A stretch of DNA of 64,000 bases from Oscillospiraceae bacterium (lineage in GTDB: Bacteria > Bacillota > Clostridia > Oscillospirales > Ruminococcaceae): the NCBI GenBank assembly GCA_015067215.1, contig SVMW01000008.1, forward strand, positions 1 through 64,000, written 5' to 3'. Numbering within the stretch: position 1 is the first letter of the stretch; the number at the start of each line of letters is the position of its first letter. Positions 16,685-24,840 of the stretch are shown here, piece after piece. Below the pieces are notes generated by a model that did no database searches, was not told the origin of the DNA, and saw only the letters and a program-made list of their open reading frames with translations. Made by a program: the position numbers and the translations under genes.

Positions 16685-17346
16685 TTGTTTTTCTCCTTTA
16701 ATTCGCGTTCTGCCTGTGAAAGCCTCAGATAACTCGGGCTGAGGTCAAAATGTGTCTGTGCAGGCATTTTTTCTGCCAGCAGACAAGCGCCGTAAGCTAT
16801 GCAGGGCATCAGTACAGAATGTTTTTTTACATTGCTAAAGTTTTCAAATTTATTATAACATACATCCTTGCCGTCACCAACAAAATATATGTCTTTTTCA
16901 GTTGCAGTTATATATTTTTCAAGCTCTGCAGCCATGCAGCAGTCATCATCAGCAATTATTGTGTCACCATCGGTTACATTGCAGTAAACCTGACCGCGTC
17001 TGGCGTCAAAACAAGGAATTATCACTCCGTCAAGGTCAACGCAGGCTGTCATTGCCTTAAGGCTGGAAACACCCACACAAGGTTTGCTTAGTGCCATTGC
17101 CATACCTTTTACAAGTGCAAGGCCTATTCTGAGTCCTGTAAAGGAACCCGGACCGAGAGTAACTGCAAAAAGGTCAATATCTTCTTTTTTTATACCGCAT
17201 ACAGTAACTGCATTGTCAACAAGGCTCAGAAGATTCTGGGAATGTGTCATATTGGAATCGTACACACACTGGTACAGCGGTTTGCCGTCTTTTACCAGTG
17301 CAACACTGCCTTGCTTGCTGGAACAGTCAACACCCAGAATAAGCAT
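16681..17346 (-). CDS. tsaB: tRNA threonylcarbamoyladenosine protein TsaB
   Basis: Partner of TsaD in making t6A37 of ANN-decoding tRNAs. ASKHA-fold protein of 221 residues starting ILGVDCSSKQGSVALV, with the TsaB motif GPGSFTGLRIGL (about 71-82) and CFDARRGQVYC (about 116-126). The start overlaps the tsaE stop (TGATG). Having tsaE, tsaB and a pentose gene in one unit is common in Firmicutes; tsaD lies elsewhere. Confidence 0.96.
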   Translation of the reverse strand: MLILGVDCSSKQGSVALVKDGKPLYQCVYDSNMTHSQNLLSLVDNAVTVCGIKKEDIDLFAVTLGPGSFTGLRIGLALVKGMAMALSKPCVGVSSLKAMTACVDLDGVIIPCFDARRGQVYCNVTDGDTIIADDDCCMAAELEKYITATEKDIYFVGDGKDVCYNKFENFSNVKKHSVLMPCIAYGACLLAEKMPAQTHFDLSPSYLRLSQAERELKEKNK

Positions 17347-17771
17347 CAGAAACCATCTCCTTCCACAGTTATCTTTCTCACCGTATCACCAAGTTTTTCA
17401 AACTTTACAGTAACGGTGTTTTCGTCAAAAAAGTCCTTTATGTTTTCTGCCCATTCAATAGCCACAATGCCGTCGTAGTCCAGATAATCATAAAAACCGA
17501 TGTTATAAAGCTGGTCTTCGTTTTCAATGCGGTACATATCAAAATGGAAAAGGCTTAAGGGATAGCCTGTATATTCGTTTACAATAGCAAAAGTCGGGCT
17601 TGTAACGGTGGCATTTATGCCAAGTCCGTCGCATAAACCCTGACAGAATGCGGTTTTGCCCATGCCGAGACCACCATCGAAAAAGATGATATCACCGTTT
17701 TTCAGCTGTGGCACAAGGCTTTTTGCAAACTGTACAGTTTCGGCTTTTGAATTGGATATAAATTCTTTCAA
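17346..17771 (-). CDS. tsaE: tRNA threonylcarbamoyladenosine ATPase TsaE
   Basis: P-loop ATPase that recycles the TsaBD complex during t6A synthesis. It has 141 residues with Walker A GGLGMGKT (33-40; family consensus GDLGAGKT), the SPTF switch segment (about 63-66), HFDMYR (about 81-86), and EWAE near residue 112. It is the first gene of the unit. Confidence 0.96.
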   Translation of the reverse strand: MKEFISNSKAETVQFAKSLVPQLKNGDIIFFDGGLGMGKTAFCQGLCDGLGINATVTSPTFAIVNEYTGYPLSLFHFDMYRIENEDQLYNIGFYDYLDYDGIVAIEWAENIKDFFDENTVTVKFEKLGDTVRKITVEGDGF

Positions 17772-17818
17772 AGCAAAGTCTCCTGTGGTTGATTTTTACA
17801 AAAATTTAACACGCTTAT

Positions 17819-17847
17819 AATATATCATAAAAACAATAAATGTACAA
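17819..17847 (-). promoter_or_regulatory. Promoter of the tsaE operon
   Basis: On the minus strand TTGTAC (17847-17842), 17 nt, TATATT (17824-17819). It is divergent from the rodA promoter. Confidence 0.6.
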
Positions 17848-17856
17848 TTATTTAAG

Positions 17857-17885
17857 TTGATATATTTTTTTAAATATATTATACT
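17857..17885 (+). promoter_or_regulatory. Promoter of rodA
   Basis: TTGATA (17857-17862), a 17-nt T/A-rich spacer, TATACT (17880-17885). Confidence 0.65.
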
Positions 17886-17927
17886 TACAGTGGTTAAAAG
17901 TTAAAAAATAAAGAAAGGGGGCAGATT

Positions 17928-19052
17928 ATGGACAAAAATCCGTGGCTGAGAGAATTTGTTGAACAGACCGATTTTATCTTTCTGGGAGCCTGTGCAGTGT
18001 GCAGCGCTCTGTCGGTGTACAGCATATATTCAATTTATATGACAATGAACGCCATAAACGATGTAAGGGTTGTGGTTGTTCAGCTTGCAGCCAGCATTGT
18101 AGGCATTATCGCTGCGGTGCTGCTGTCAATTATTGACTACAAGGAGCTGTGCGAATGGCATAAGGTGCACATGGTTTTGTGTATCGGGCTTATGATACTT
18201 ACTGCATTTATCGGCTATGGCCCGGCTGGCACCACAAACAAAGCGTGGATTGAACTGCCAGGCGGTATGTCACTGCAGCCGAGCGAGCTGCTAAAAATAA
18301 GCACCATCATCACCCTTGCTCATTATCTTGATAAGTATAAGGACAATATCAACGAAATCAGAACATTTGTAAAACTTGCAGCTATTGCAATTGTTCCGTT
18401 TGCATTTGTTGCTTTTCAGCGCGACGGCGGAACAATGCTGGTGTACCTGTTTATCATTGCAAGCATGTTTTTTGCGGCAGGTATCAGTTGGAAACTGGTT
18501 GGTTTTGCAGCAGGTGCTGTTGTGGTTGGTTTTCCTCTGATGTGGTTTACAGGAATAATAGAAGATTATCAGAAAAACAGAATTCTTGCGATTTTTGACC
18601 CCGATAACCCTGCTTTCAAAACTATTATGGTGCAGCAGAATGCAGGCAAGGTGTCAATCGGTTCAGGACAGCTGTTCGGCAAAGGCTTTATGACCGATGC
18701 ACATAACAATGTTCCTCTGCCTCAGAATGACTTTATCTTCTCCTTCATTGCGGAAAGTGTAGGGTTTATCGGTATACTGCTGGTGATTGCACTTATACTT
18801 GGCATGTGTTACCGTATTCTGGTAATAGGCAGCCGTTCCGCTGATGTTCAGGGCAGCCTTATCTGTGTAGGCGTGTTCGCGATGCTTATTTTCCAGACAA
18901 TAATAAATATAGGCATGAACCTTTCTGTAATGCCTGTTATCGGCATTACTTTGCCGTTGTTTTCAGCAGGAGGCACCAGTGTTCTGGCAACCTACTGTGC
19001 AATTGGTGTGGTGCTCAGTGTAGCACGTCACAACAAGAGAAACCTGTTCTGA
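17928..19052 (+). CDS. rodA: RodA/FtsW-type peptidoglycan glycosyltransferase
   Basis: SEDS-family lipid II polymerase of 374 residues with about ten transmembrane helices. Seen: the conserved loop with GSGQLFGKGF, the catalytic-loop segment PLPQNDFIFSFIAESVGF (Asp of NDFIF), QPSELLKI (about 117-124) and the C-terminal GITLPLFSAGGTS (about 345-357). No FtsW-specific extension is visible and no division genes are near, so RodA (elongation) or a sporulation SpoVE-like role are both possible; RodA is preferred. AAGGGGG lies 8 nt before the ATG. A class B PBP partner is not in the window. Confidence 0.9.
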   Translation: MDKNPWLREFVEQTDFIFLGACAVCSALSVYSIYSIYMTMNAINDVRVVVVQLAASIVGIIAAVLLSIIDYKELCEWHKVHMVLCIGLMILTAFIGYGPAGTTNKAWIELPGGMSLQPSELLKISTIITLAHYLDKYKDNINEIRTFVKLAAIAIVPFAFVAFQRDGGTMLVYLFIIASMFFAAGISWKLVGFAAGAVVVGFPLMWFTGIIEDYQKNRILAIFDPDNPAFKTIMVQQNAGKVSIGSGQLFGKGFMTDAHNNVPLPQNDFIFSFIAESVGFIGILLVIALILGMCYRILVIGSRSADVQGSLICVGVFAMLIFQTIINIGMNLSVMPVIGITLPLFSAGGTSVLATYCAIGVVLSVARHNKRNLF

Positions 19053-19108
19053 TTATTACAGATAATTTAATATATCACATAAAAGAAAAGTAAAAGAGGA
19101 GGGAATAT

Positions 19109-19711
19109 ATGTATTGCAGATTCTGCGGAAAAGAATTAAATGACAGTGATAACTTTTGTGTTAACTGTGGTCAGCCTGCTGCAGACATACAAAACACAGC
19201 GCAGTCCCAGAATACACAGCAGGCAAACTCCGGTTTTTACACACAGACCGACACTGTTGCAGCTGAACTGATAAGAAAAAACAAGGAATATTACATCCCT
19301 GTGTTTCACAAGCTCAAATCGGAGGGCAAATATGTTTCGTGGAACTGGCCGGCATTTCTGGCAGGTCCGTTCTGGATGGTCTACCGCAAGCTTTATTTAT
19401 GGGCAGCAGGGTTTATGCTTGTAAGTCTGCTTCTTATGATAGAAGGCGCGGGTATTCTGCTGCATGTTCTGGCAGGTTTGTTCGGCAACTACATATATAT
19501 GAAACAGATAGACGACCTGACAGCACAGTCAAAAATTCTGTCATCTAATGAACAGGCAGAATTTGTCCGCAAAAAAGGCGGGGTAAATACTGTAGCAGTT
19601 ATAGTCATTGCGTTGCTCGCAGCGGCATTTGTCGTGCTGATAATTTCATTGGTTATCGCATTTTTTAATACATCAATGTTCAACTCATTCAATTATTACT
19701 GGTGGAACTAA
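19109..19711 (+). CDS. Zinc-ribbon/DUF2628 membrane protein 1
   Basis: Protein of 200 residues. An N-terminal zinc ribbon (C3, C6, C17, C20) is joined by a Gln/Asn-rich linker to a DUF2628-type domain with WNWPAFLAGPFWMVYRKLY (about 77-95) and two or three hydrophobic helices. Function unknown; such proteins are common in gut Firmicutes. It is 57 nt after rodA and its stop is 14 nt before its paralogue, so the three genes may form one transcript. AGAGGAGG lies before the ATG. Confidence 0.82.
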   Translation: MYCRFCGKELNDSDNFCVNCGQPAADIQNTAQSQNTQQANSGFYTQTDTVAAELIRKNKEYYIPVFHKLKSEGKYVSWNWPAFLAGPFWMVYRKLYLWAAGFMLVSLLLMIEGAGILLHVLAGLFGNYIYMKQIDDLTAQSKILSSNEQAEFVRKKGGVNTVAVIVIALLAAAFVVLIISLVIAFFNTSMFNSFNYYWWN

Positions 19712-19725
19712 CAAGGAGGAAAAAT

Positions 19726-20328
19726 ATGTTCTGTACAAAATGTGGTTTTAATCTGCCTGAAAATGTAAAATTTTGTCCCAACTGCGGCACAACTGTGGAA
19801 ACAGCACAGGCTGCTGAACAGACATCAAATACAAACACAGCACAGGCTGCTGAACAGACATCAAATACAAACACAGCACAGGAGCCTCAGTTCTATGAAG
19901 CTGATGTTATAGATGAAGATATTAAAAGACTTATCGGTAAAAAACAGGAATTTTATGTTCCTAAATTCAGCCAGATGAAACAGCTTAATAAAAAGATGAC
20001 ATGGAACTGGCCTGCATTTTTTATCGGACCTGTATGGTTTTTCTACCGTAAAATGTATAACTACGGTATTGCACTCATGCTGCTGAACATGGTGGTTGAC
20101 GGCATTATGCCTGATGTAATCACCATAGCAGTTGCTGCGGTTGTAGGTGCATTTGCAAACTACATATATATGGATTATCTTGAAAAACAGTCCCTGCAGA
20201 TGAAATCTATGCCTGAAACAACAAAAGAAACCTTTATAAAGGAAAAAGGCGGCACAAGCGGTGTTGCAATTCTGGTTTGTTTTGTTATCAGCGCTGTGCT
20301 TTCAGCACTGGTAAATCTTATTTTCTGA
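19726..20328 (+). CDS. Zinc-ribbon/DUF2628 membrane protein 2
   Basis: Paralogue of the preceding gene, also 200 residues: zinc ribbon C3, C6, C17, C20, then a linker, then TWNWPAFFIGPVWFFYRKMY and membrane helices. The ATG at 19726 is chosen because AAGGAGG lies 5 nt upstream; an in-frame ATG at 19702 overlaps the previous gene and lacks such a site. The linker holds an exact tandem duplication of 12 residues (AQAAEQTSNTNT). Function unknown. Confidence 0.82.
   Translation: MFCTKCGFNLPENVKFCPNCGTTVETAQAAEQTSNTNTAQAAEQTSNTNTAQEPQFYEADVIDEDIKRLIGKKQEFYVPKFSQMKQLNKKMTWNWPAFFIGPVWFFYRKMYNYGIALMLLNMVVDGIMPDVITIAVAAVVGAFANYIYMDYLEKQSLQMKSMPETTKETFIKEKGGTSGVAILVCFVISAVLSALVNLIF
19801..19872 (+). 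repeat. Two identical 36-bp direct repeats in a coding linker
   Basis: 19801-19836 and 19837-19872 are identical, with a partial third copy of 10 bp following. They encode the 12-residue linker repeat of the second DUF2628 protein, in frame and prone to copy-number change. Confidence 0.95.
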
Positions 20329-20338
20329 CAGATAAAAA

Positions 20339-20373
20339 TAAAAGTGAGAACTCACAGGGTTCTCACTTTTTTA
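20339..20373. terminator. Bidirectional terminator, DUF2628 / lipid kinase
   Basis: AAAGTGAGAAC / GTTCTCACTTTTTT between convergent genes. Confidence 0.9.
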
Positions 20374-20389
20374 TTGACTTTATTCTGAT

Positions 20390-21265
20390 TTACAATTCTA
20401 CAGTATGCTTTGCAGCAGCGTGATATTTTGATTGTCCCACAACAGTTTCACCGTCAATCTGTATTGGTGTAGGCTGGCTGAATTCAACGGTAAATTCTTT
20501 ACCTTCGATAACTGTCACATTCTTCCTGAAACTGAAATGCTTGCCGATGACAATGGAGGCAAATACAATCAGTGCTTTCCAGGCAGGCAGGTTATGGGCA
20601 ATTATAAATGTCATATTTTCATCAGGGTCATTGCGGTCCTGATTAGGTGAAATTTTAACCCCGCCACCAAAATATCTGCCTTTTGTAGTGATTGCAAGCA
20701 GCACATCTTTGAATTCTCTGCGGTTGCCGTCACCATCTGTAACAACAGCATCACAGAATTTATATTTTGTAAAAATGCATTTAACTGCAAGTACAGCATA
20801 GTTTACACTTTTTCTGCCTGCACTTTTCAGCCTGTCTGCTTCAAGACATACCTGTGCATCAAGCCCTAAGGATACACTGTTGAAAAAGCGGCGTTCTTCG
20901 CCGTTTACAGTAACAGCAGGCAGATTGGAAATGAATTTTCTCATTTCAAAAGGTTCACAGTGTTTCTTTTTGCCTATATCACGGGCAAAGTCGTTGCCGC
21001 TGCCGGCAGGGAAAAAGTATACATCCTGCAACACATTGCAGCAGTCGGTGTCATTGATAAAACGGTTGAGTGTTCCGTCACCGCCGGCCACAATTATTTT
21101 GTCATCTGTTGGTATATTCCTGAAAAATTCGTGATAATCGCCTATATCCTCAACATTCCAGTATTTCAGGCTTTCACCGGCCATGATTTCATCAAGCATA
21201 TGGGCTTCCAGTTCGCCTGTGTTGCTGCGGGAAAGACGGTTGTAAATAATATGATATGTAGACAT
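20390..21265 (-). CDS. Diacylglycerol kinase family lipid kinase
   Basis: Soluble ATP-dependent lipid kinase of 291 residues (YegS/DgkB/BmrU group). The catalytic domain has GGDGTLNR (61-68) and FFPAGSGNDFAR (84-95); the C-terminal half has the beta-sandwich with SLGLDAQV and QIDGE. Likely substrates are diacylglycerol or undecaprenol-like lipids. Length and motifs are normal. Not obviously in an operon: copA lies upstream on the same strand but a terminator separates them. Confidence 0.88.
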   Translation of the reverse strand: MSTYHIIYNRLSRSNTGELEAHMLDEIMAGESLKYWNVEDIGDYHEFFRNIPTDDKIIVAGGDGTLNRFINDTDCCNVLQDVYFFPAGSGNDFARDIGKKKHCEPFEMRKFISNLPAVTVNGEERRFFNSVSLGLDAQVCLEADRLKSAGRKSVNYAVLAVKCIFTKYKFCDAVVTDGDGNRREFKDVLLAITTKGRYFGGGVKISPNQDRNDPDENMTFIIAHNLPAWKALIVFASIVIGKHFSFRKNVTVIEGKEFTVEFSQPTPIQIDGETVVGQSKYHAAAKHTVEL

Positions 21266-21349
21266 ATGACCTCTTTTGTGAAGTGTAGAGTGTGAATAGT
21301 TTACTGCATAATTCTACACAATATGATATTTATGTACATTATAGAATAA

Positions 21350-21383
21350 AAAAAGAGCTGCACACAAGTAGCTCCCTTTTTGT
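21350..21383 (-). terminator. Terminator of the copper operon
   Basis: On the minus strand GGGAGCT / AGCTCTTTTTTT stem-loop 25 nt beyond the copA stop. Confidence 0.8.
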
Positions 21384-21407
21384 TCACAAAAAATTCAGAT
21401 TAGCGGA

Positions 21408-21611
21408 TTATTCAATGCCCACAACTTCATAGCCTGCTTTTACAACAGCGTCTGCAAGCTGCTGAGCAGTGATGCTGTCAGGGTGGTTAACTTTTGCTTC
21501 TTTAGCTTCAAGGTTAACTTCTGCAGTTACACCGGGGAATGCGTTGAGAGCTTCTTCCACGTGTTTTTTGCACATTGGGCACATCATGCCGTTTACTTTA
21601 AGTGTTGTCAT
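21408..21611 (-). CDS. copZ: Possible separate CopZ chaperone from an internal start in copA
   Basis: The last 67 codons of copA are a complete CopZ-like copper chaperone. They begin MTTLKVNGMMCPMC, with C11 and C14 binding Cu(I), and carry the usual beta-alpha-beta-beta-alpha-beta length. Directly upstream of its ATG (21611-21609) is AAGGAG (21626-21621) with 9-nt spacing, as good as any ribosome site in the window. In the long frame those bases encode the linker KKEIIK. Internal initiation would make free CopZ in addition to the fusion. Whether it is used is inferred; the site itself is seen. Confidence 0.6.
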   Translation of the reverse strand: MTTLKVNGMMCPMCKKHVEEALNAFPGVTAEVNLEAKEAKVNHPDSITAQQLADAVVKAGYEVVGIE

Positions 21612-23942
21612 TTTGATAATCTCCTTTTTGGGTTGTTCATTTGTTTTTTCAGTTTCTGTATCAGACAGGCTTTCAGCCCCGAAACGTTTTAATCTCAATG
21701 CATTTGTTACAACAAACAGACTGCTGCAGCTCATTGCAGCGGCGCCGAACATCGGGCTCAGCTGCCAGCCGAAGCTTGTGTAGAACACACCAGCCGCCAG
21801 CGGAATGCCAAGGCAGTTGTAGAAAAATGCCCAGAAAAGATTCTGCTTGATATTTTTGATAACCGCTTTGCTGAGTTTTATGGCAGTCACAACGCTGAAC
21901 AGGTCATTCTTCATCAGAATAATGTCGGCACTTTCAATTGCAACATCGGTGCCGTTACCTATTGCGATGCCTACATCGCTTCTTACAAGGGCAGGGGCGT
22001 CGTTTATGCCGTCACCAACCATTGCAACCACACTGCCGTCATTCTGCAGATCTGCCACAACCTTTTCTTTGTCCTGCGGCAGAACTTCTGCTATAACCTT
22101 GCTTACTTTAAGATCTCTGGCAATACCGTTTGCAGTTTTCTGGTTATCACCTGTAAGCATTATAACATTAAGTCCCATATTTGTCATGGCTTCAATTGCT
22201 TCCTTGCTGCCGCTTTTGAGGGTGTCAGCAACTGCAATAACACCAATTACAGCACTTTCCCTTGCAAAGAACAGCGGGGTTTTGCCGTCTTCCGCCATTC
22301 TGTCGGCTGCTGTGGCAACAGCGCTTATATCTATGCCGCTTTCCTGCATAAGTCTTGCGTTGCCTGCAAGGTAGTAATCTTCGCCTATTTTTGCTGAAAT
22401 GCCTTTGCCGCTTACAGCTTCAAAGGTATCGGTTTTTTCGGTTTTAACTCCTTTTTCAGCGGCATATTCACATATGGCAACAGCCAGTGGATGTTCGCTT
22501 TTTGCTTCTATGGAGGCGGCAATCTGCAAAAGTCTGTCTTTGTCTGTGCCAACAGGGAATATATCGGTAACTTTAGGTTTACCTTCTGTAATAGTGCCTG
22601 TTTTGTCAAGTACAACAGTCTGCACTTTGTGTGCAACTTCAAGGGCTTCACCTGATTTGATAAGAATACCGTTTTCGGCTCCTTTGCCTGTGCCTACCAT
22701 AATTGCAACAGGTGTTGCAAGTCCGAGTGCACAGGGACAGCTGATTACAAGCACGCTTATGGCATTGTTGAGGGCAAATTCAAAGCTTTCACCAACACCG
22801 AGCCATATTACAGCGGTAACAAGAGCGATGGACATAACCACAGGTACAAACACACCTGCAATTTTGTCTGCAAGTTTGGCAATAGGTGCTTTTGTTGAGG
22901 AAGCATTTTCCACAAGGGCAATAATCTGTGAAAAGGTGGTGTCATTGCCTACTTTTGTGGCTTTAACCTTGATAAAACCTTCCTTGTTGATGGTAGCGGC
23001 AATAACATTTGAACCGTGTTCCTTGAACACAGGAATGCTTTCGCCTGTAATTGCGGCTTCGTCAATGTGTGTTTCACCTTCAATAACATATCCGTCTGCA
23101 GGAATACTGCCGCCCGGTTTTACAATAAGTACATCTCCTGCAGCAACTGCATTTGCGGGAATTTCCACAATATCTCCGCCACGTTCAACAAGAGCAGTTT
23201 TTGGTGCAAGGCTGATAAGTTTGTTAAGGGCTTCGCTTGTTTTGCCTTTGCTTTTGGTTTCCAGATATTTGCCAAGGTTAATCAGGGCAAGTATCATTGC
23301 GGAAGATTCAAAATAAAGGTTCATATGATATTTATGCACTGTTGCCATATCACCAACCCCCAAAGCATAGCTCATGCGGTAGATGGCAAATATGCCGTAT
23401 ATAAGCCCGGCGGCAGAACCTACTGCAATAAGGCTGTCCATATTGGGGCTTCTGTGCAGCAGGGAGGAAAAACCTTTGCTGAAATATTTGTGATTTACCA
23501 TAAGTACAGGCAGGCACAGCAAAAGCTGTGTAAATGCAAAGGCAATCCCGTTTTCAACACCTGTAAGAAAAAACGGCAGCGGTGCACCAAACATTGAGCC
23601 CATTGACACATACATCAGCGGAATAAGAAAACCAAAGGAAACGGCAATGCGTTTTCTGAACGCTGCAAGCTCGGCAGAGTTGTCTGCGATTTTTCTTTCC
23701 TGAAGGGAGTCTGTTCCGTTTTCGCCTTTTGTGCCAGCCACGCTGGCGTCATAGCCTGCTTTTACAACGGTCTGAATAATCTGACTGTTGTTTGTAATAT
23801 TTTCGTCAAAATCTACCTGCATGCTGTTGGTAAGCAGGTTTACAGTGACATTGTTTACGCCGTTTACCTTGCCAACCTCTCTTTCAACCTTGCTGGAGCA
23901 AGCGGAGCAGGTCATACCTGTAACGTTGAATTTTTGTTCCAT
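21408..23942 (-). CDS. copA: Cu+-exporting P1B-ATPase with C-terminal CopZ domain
   Basis: Membrane pump exporting Cu(I). 844 residues, longer than single-HMA CopA (about 740) because a second metal-binding domain is fused at the C-terminus. Order: N-terminal HMA with MTCSAC (C12, C15); eight membrane helices; TGES in the actuator; the CPC ion site (SCPCALGLATP); DKTGTITEG phosphorylation site; GDGINDAP hinge; then a charged linker (about 760-777) and a second HMA (778-844) with GMMCPMC. The MSCSS motif in helix 8 fits Cu+ specificity. It is downstream of csoR (30-nt gap) and under the CsoR operator. The C-terminal HMA is preceded by its own ribosome site (see the next entry). Confidence 0.96.
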   Translation of the reverse strand: MEQKFNVTGMTCSACSSKVEREVGKVNGVNNVTVNLLTNSMQVDFDENITNNSQIIQTVVKAGYDASVAGTKGENGTDSLQERKIADNSAELAAFRKRIAVSFGFLIPLMYVSMGSMFGAPLPFFLTGVENGIAFAFTQLLLCLPVLMVNHKYFSKGFSSLLHRSPNMDSLIAVGSAAGLIYGIFAIYRMSYALGVGDMATVHKYHMNLYFESSAMILALINLGKYLETKSKGKTSEALNKLISLAPKTALVERGGDIVEIPANAVAAGDVLIVKPGGSIPADGYVIEGETHIDEAAITGESIPVFKEHGSNVIAATINKEGFIKVKATKVGNDTTFSQIIALVENASSTKAPIAKLADKIAGVFVPVVMSIALVTAVIWLGVGESFEFALNNAISVLVISCPCALGLATPVAIMVGTGKGAENGILIKSGEALEVAHKVQTVVLDKTGTITEGKPKVTDIFPVGTDKDRLLQIAASIEAKSEHPLAVAICEYAAEKGVKTEKTDTFEAVSGKGISAKIGEDYYLAGNARLMQESGIDISAVATAADRMAEDGKTPLFFARESAVIGVIAVADTLKSGSKEAIEAMTNMGLNVIMLTGDNQKTANGIARDLKVSKVIAEVLPQDKEKVVADLQNDGSVVAMVGDGINDAPALVRSDVGIAIGNGTDVAIESADIILMKNDLFSVVTAIKLSKAVIKNIKQNLFWAFFYNCLGIPLAAGVFYTSFGWQLSPMFGAAAMSCSSLFVVTNALRLKRFGAESLSDTETEKTNEQPKKEIIKMTTLKVNGMMCPMCKKHVEEALNAFPGVTAEVNLEAKEAKVNHPDSITAQQLADAVVKAGYEVVGIE

Positions 23943-23972
23943 ATAATCTCCTGTATATATTAATTGTCTGCT

Positions 23973-24233
23973 TTATAAAACTTTGCTGATTGTTTTTATA
24001 AATTCATCAATTTTTTCGTCACGTTCGTCCTGCGTTTTTGCGTTGTTTACACAGCCTTTAAGATGTGCTGTCAGCACTTCTTTGTTTGTGGTGTTAAGCA
24101 CCGCCTGTGTTGCCATAAGCTGATGGGAAATATCAATGCAGTATCTGTCATCTTCCACCATTTTGATAATTCCGTCAATCTGACCGCGGGCAGTTTTTAA
24201 AAGTCGCAGCACTTTTGTTTTGTCAGCTTTCAT
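23973..24233 (-). CDS. csoR: Copper-sensing repressor CsoR
   Basis: All-helical DUF156-family repressor of 86 residues. The Cu(I) ligand set C32, H57, C61 (RYCIDIS and AHLKGC) matches CsoR rather than RcnR or FrmR. Apo-CsoR binds a G-tract palindrome and releases it on Cu(I) binding. It is the first gene of csoR-copA(copZ), with AAGGAG before the ATG, and its own promoter/operator carries a matching palindrome. The operon is therefore autoregulated and copper-induced. Confidence 0.95.
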   Translation of the reverse strand: MKADKTKVLRLLKTARGQIDGIIKMVEDDRYCIDISHQLMATQAVLNTTNKEVLTAHLKGCVNNAKTQDERDEKIDEFIKTISKVL

Positions 24234-24248
24234 AAAAATACTCCTTTT

Positions 24249-24278
24249 ATACCTACACCCCCTGGGGGTGTGTATACC
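24249..24278. promoter_or_regulatory. CsoR operator
   Basis: Palindrome TACACCCCCTGGGGGTGTGTA (core 24254-24273) with flanking ATAC/GTAT. The G/C tracts are typical of type 1 CsoR sites. It overlaps the transcription start just downstream of the -10 at 24279-24284. Confidence 0.85.
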
Positions 24279-24307
24279 ATTATATTGCCTTTTTTTATGT
24301 ATGTCAA
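24279..24307 (-). promoter_or_regulatory. Consensus promoter of csoR-copA
   Basis: On the minus strand TTGACA (24307-24302), 17 nt, TATAAT (24284-24279). Strong, so tight repression by the adjacent operator is needed. Confidence 0.9.
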
Positions 24308-24388
24308 TTGCCTGGCTGAAAGAAAAATGCAGAATTTTAAAATGTAAAAAAATTTATCAGATTTTTATGCAAAATAACATAAAAAGTG

Positions 24389-24417
24389 TTGACAAATGAT
24401 GTGTGTTTCACTATAAT
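24389..24417 (+). promoter_or_regulatory. Consensus promoter of ylxM-ffh
   Basis: TTGACA (24389-24394), 17 nt, TATAAT (24412-24417). Confidence 0.9.
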
Positions 24418-24465
24418 ATTAGAGGTGTGTAAAGCACGGAAACTTTACAGAGGAGGTAATAACAG

Positions 24466-24840
24466 ATGTCAAAGAATCTTGAAATGTCCTATCTGCTGGA
24501 TTTCTACGGCAATGTGCTGACAGAAAAACAGAGAGATATGATGCAGCAGTATTATCATATGGACCTTTCTCTTTCAGAAATTGCTGACAACTTTGGTATT
24601 ACCCGCCAGGGTGTAAGGGATTCCATAAAAAGAGGCGAAAACGTGCTTACCGAACTGGAAGAACAGGTTGGTTTTGCTGAAAAATACCGCAGCCTTATGG
24701 ACGGTATAGAAAAAATCAAAACCTATGCACAGAATATTGCCTTTTACAACACATCATCATACACAACAAATGATGATATTCAGAAGTCAGCTTACGATAT
24801 TATGAAAATTATCGACAGTCTGGCAGAACAGGAGGGCTAA
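24466..24840 (+). CDS. ylxM: YlxM/p13-like DNA-binding protein
   Basis: Helix-turn-helix protein of 124 residues associated with the signal recognition particle operon. Seen: LLDFYGNVLTEKQ (11-23) and a sigma-70 region 4-like HTH (SLSEIADNFGITRQGVRDSIKR, about 34-55), typical of YlxM. Its stop codon directly abuts the ffh ATG, so the two are coupled. The family is thought to modulate SRP function or expression. GAGGAGG-like site (AGAGGAGG) upstream. Confidence 0.93.
   Translation: MSKNLEMSYLLDFYGNVLTEKQRDMMQQYYHMDLSLSEIADNFGITRQGVRDSIKRGENVLTELEEQVGFAEKYRSLMDGIEKIKTYAQNIAFYNTSSYTTNDDIQKSAYDIMKIIDSLAEQEG

Noticed and set aside
22399-23316. A 305-codon plus-strand frame inside copA
   Set aside because: Antisense to the P-type ATPase. 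Its Ser/Ala/Leu-rich translation is a mirror artefact.
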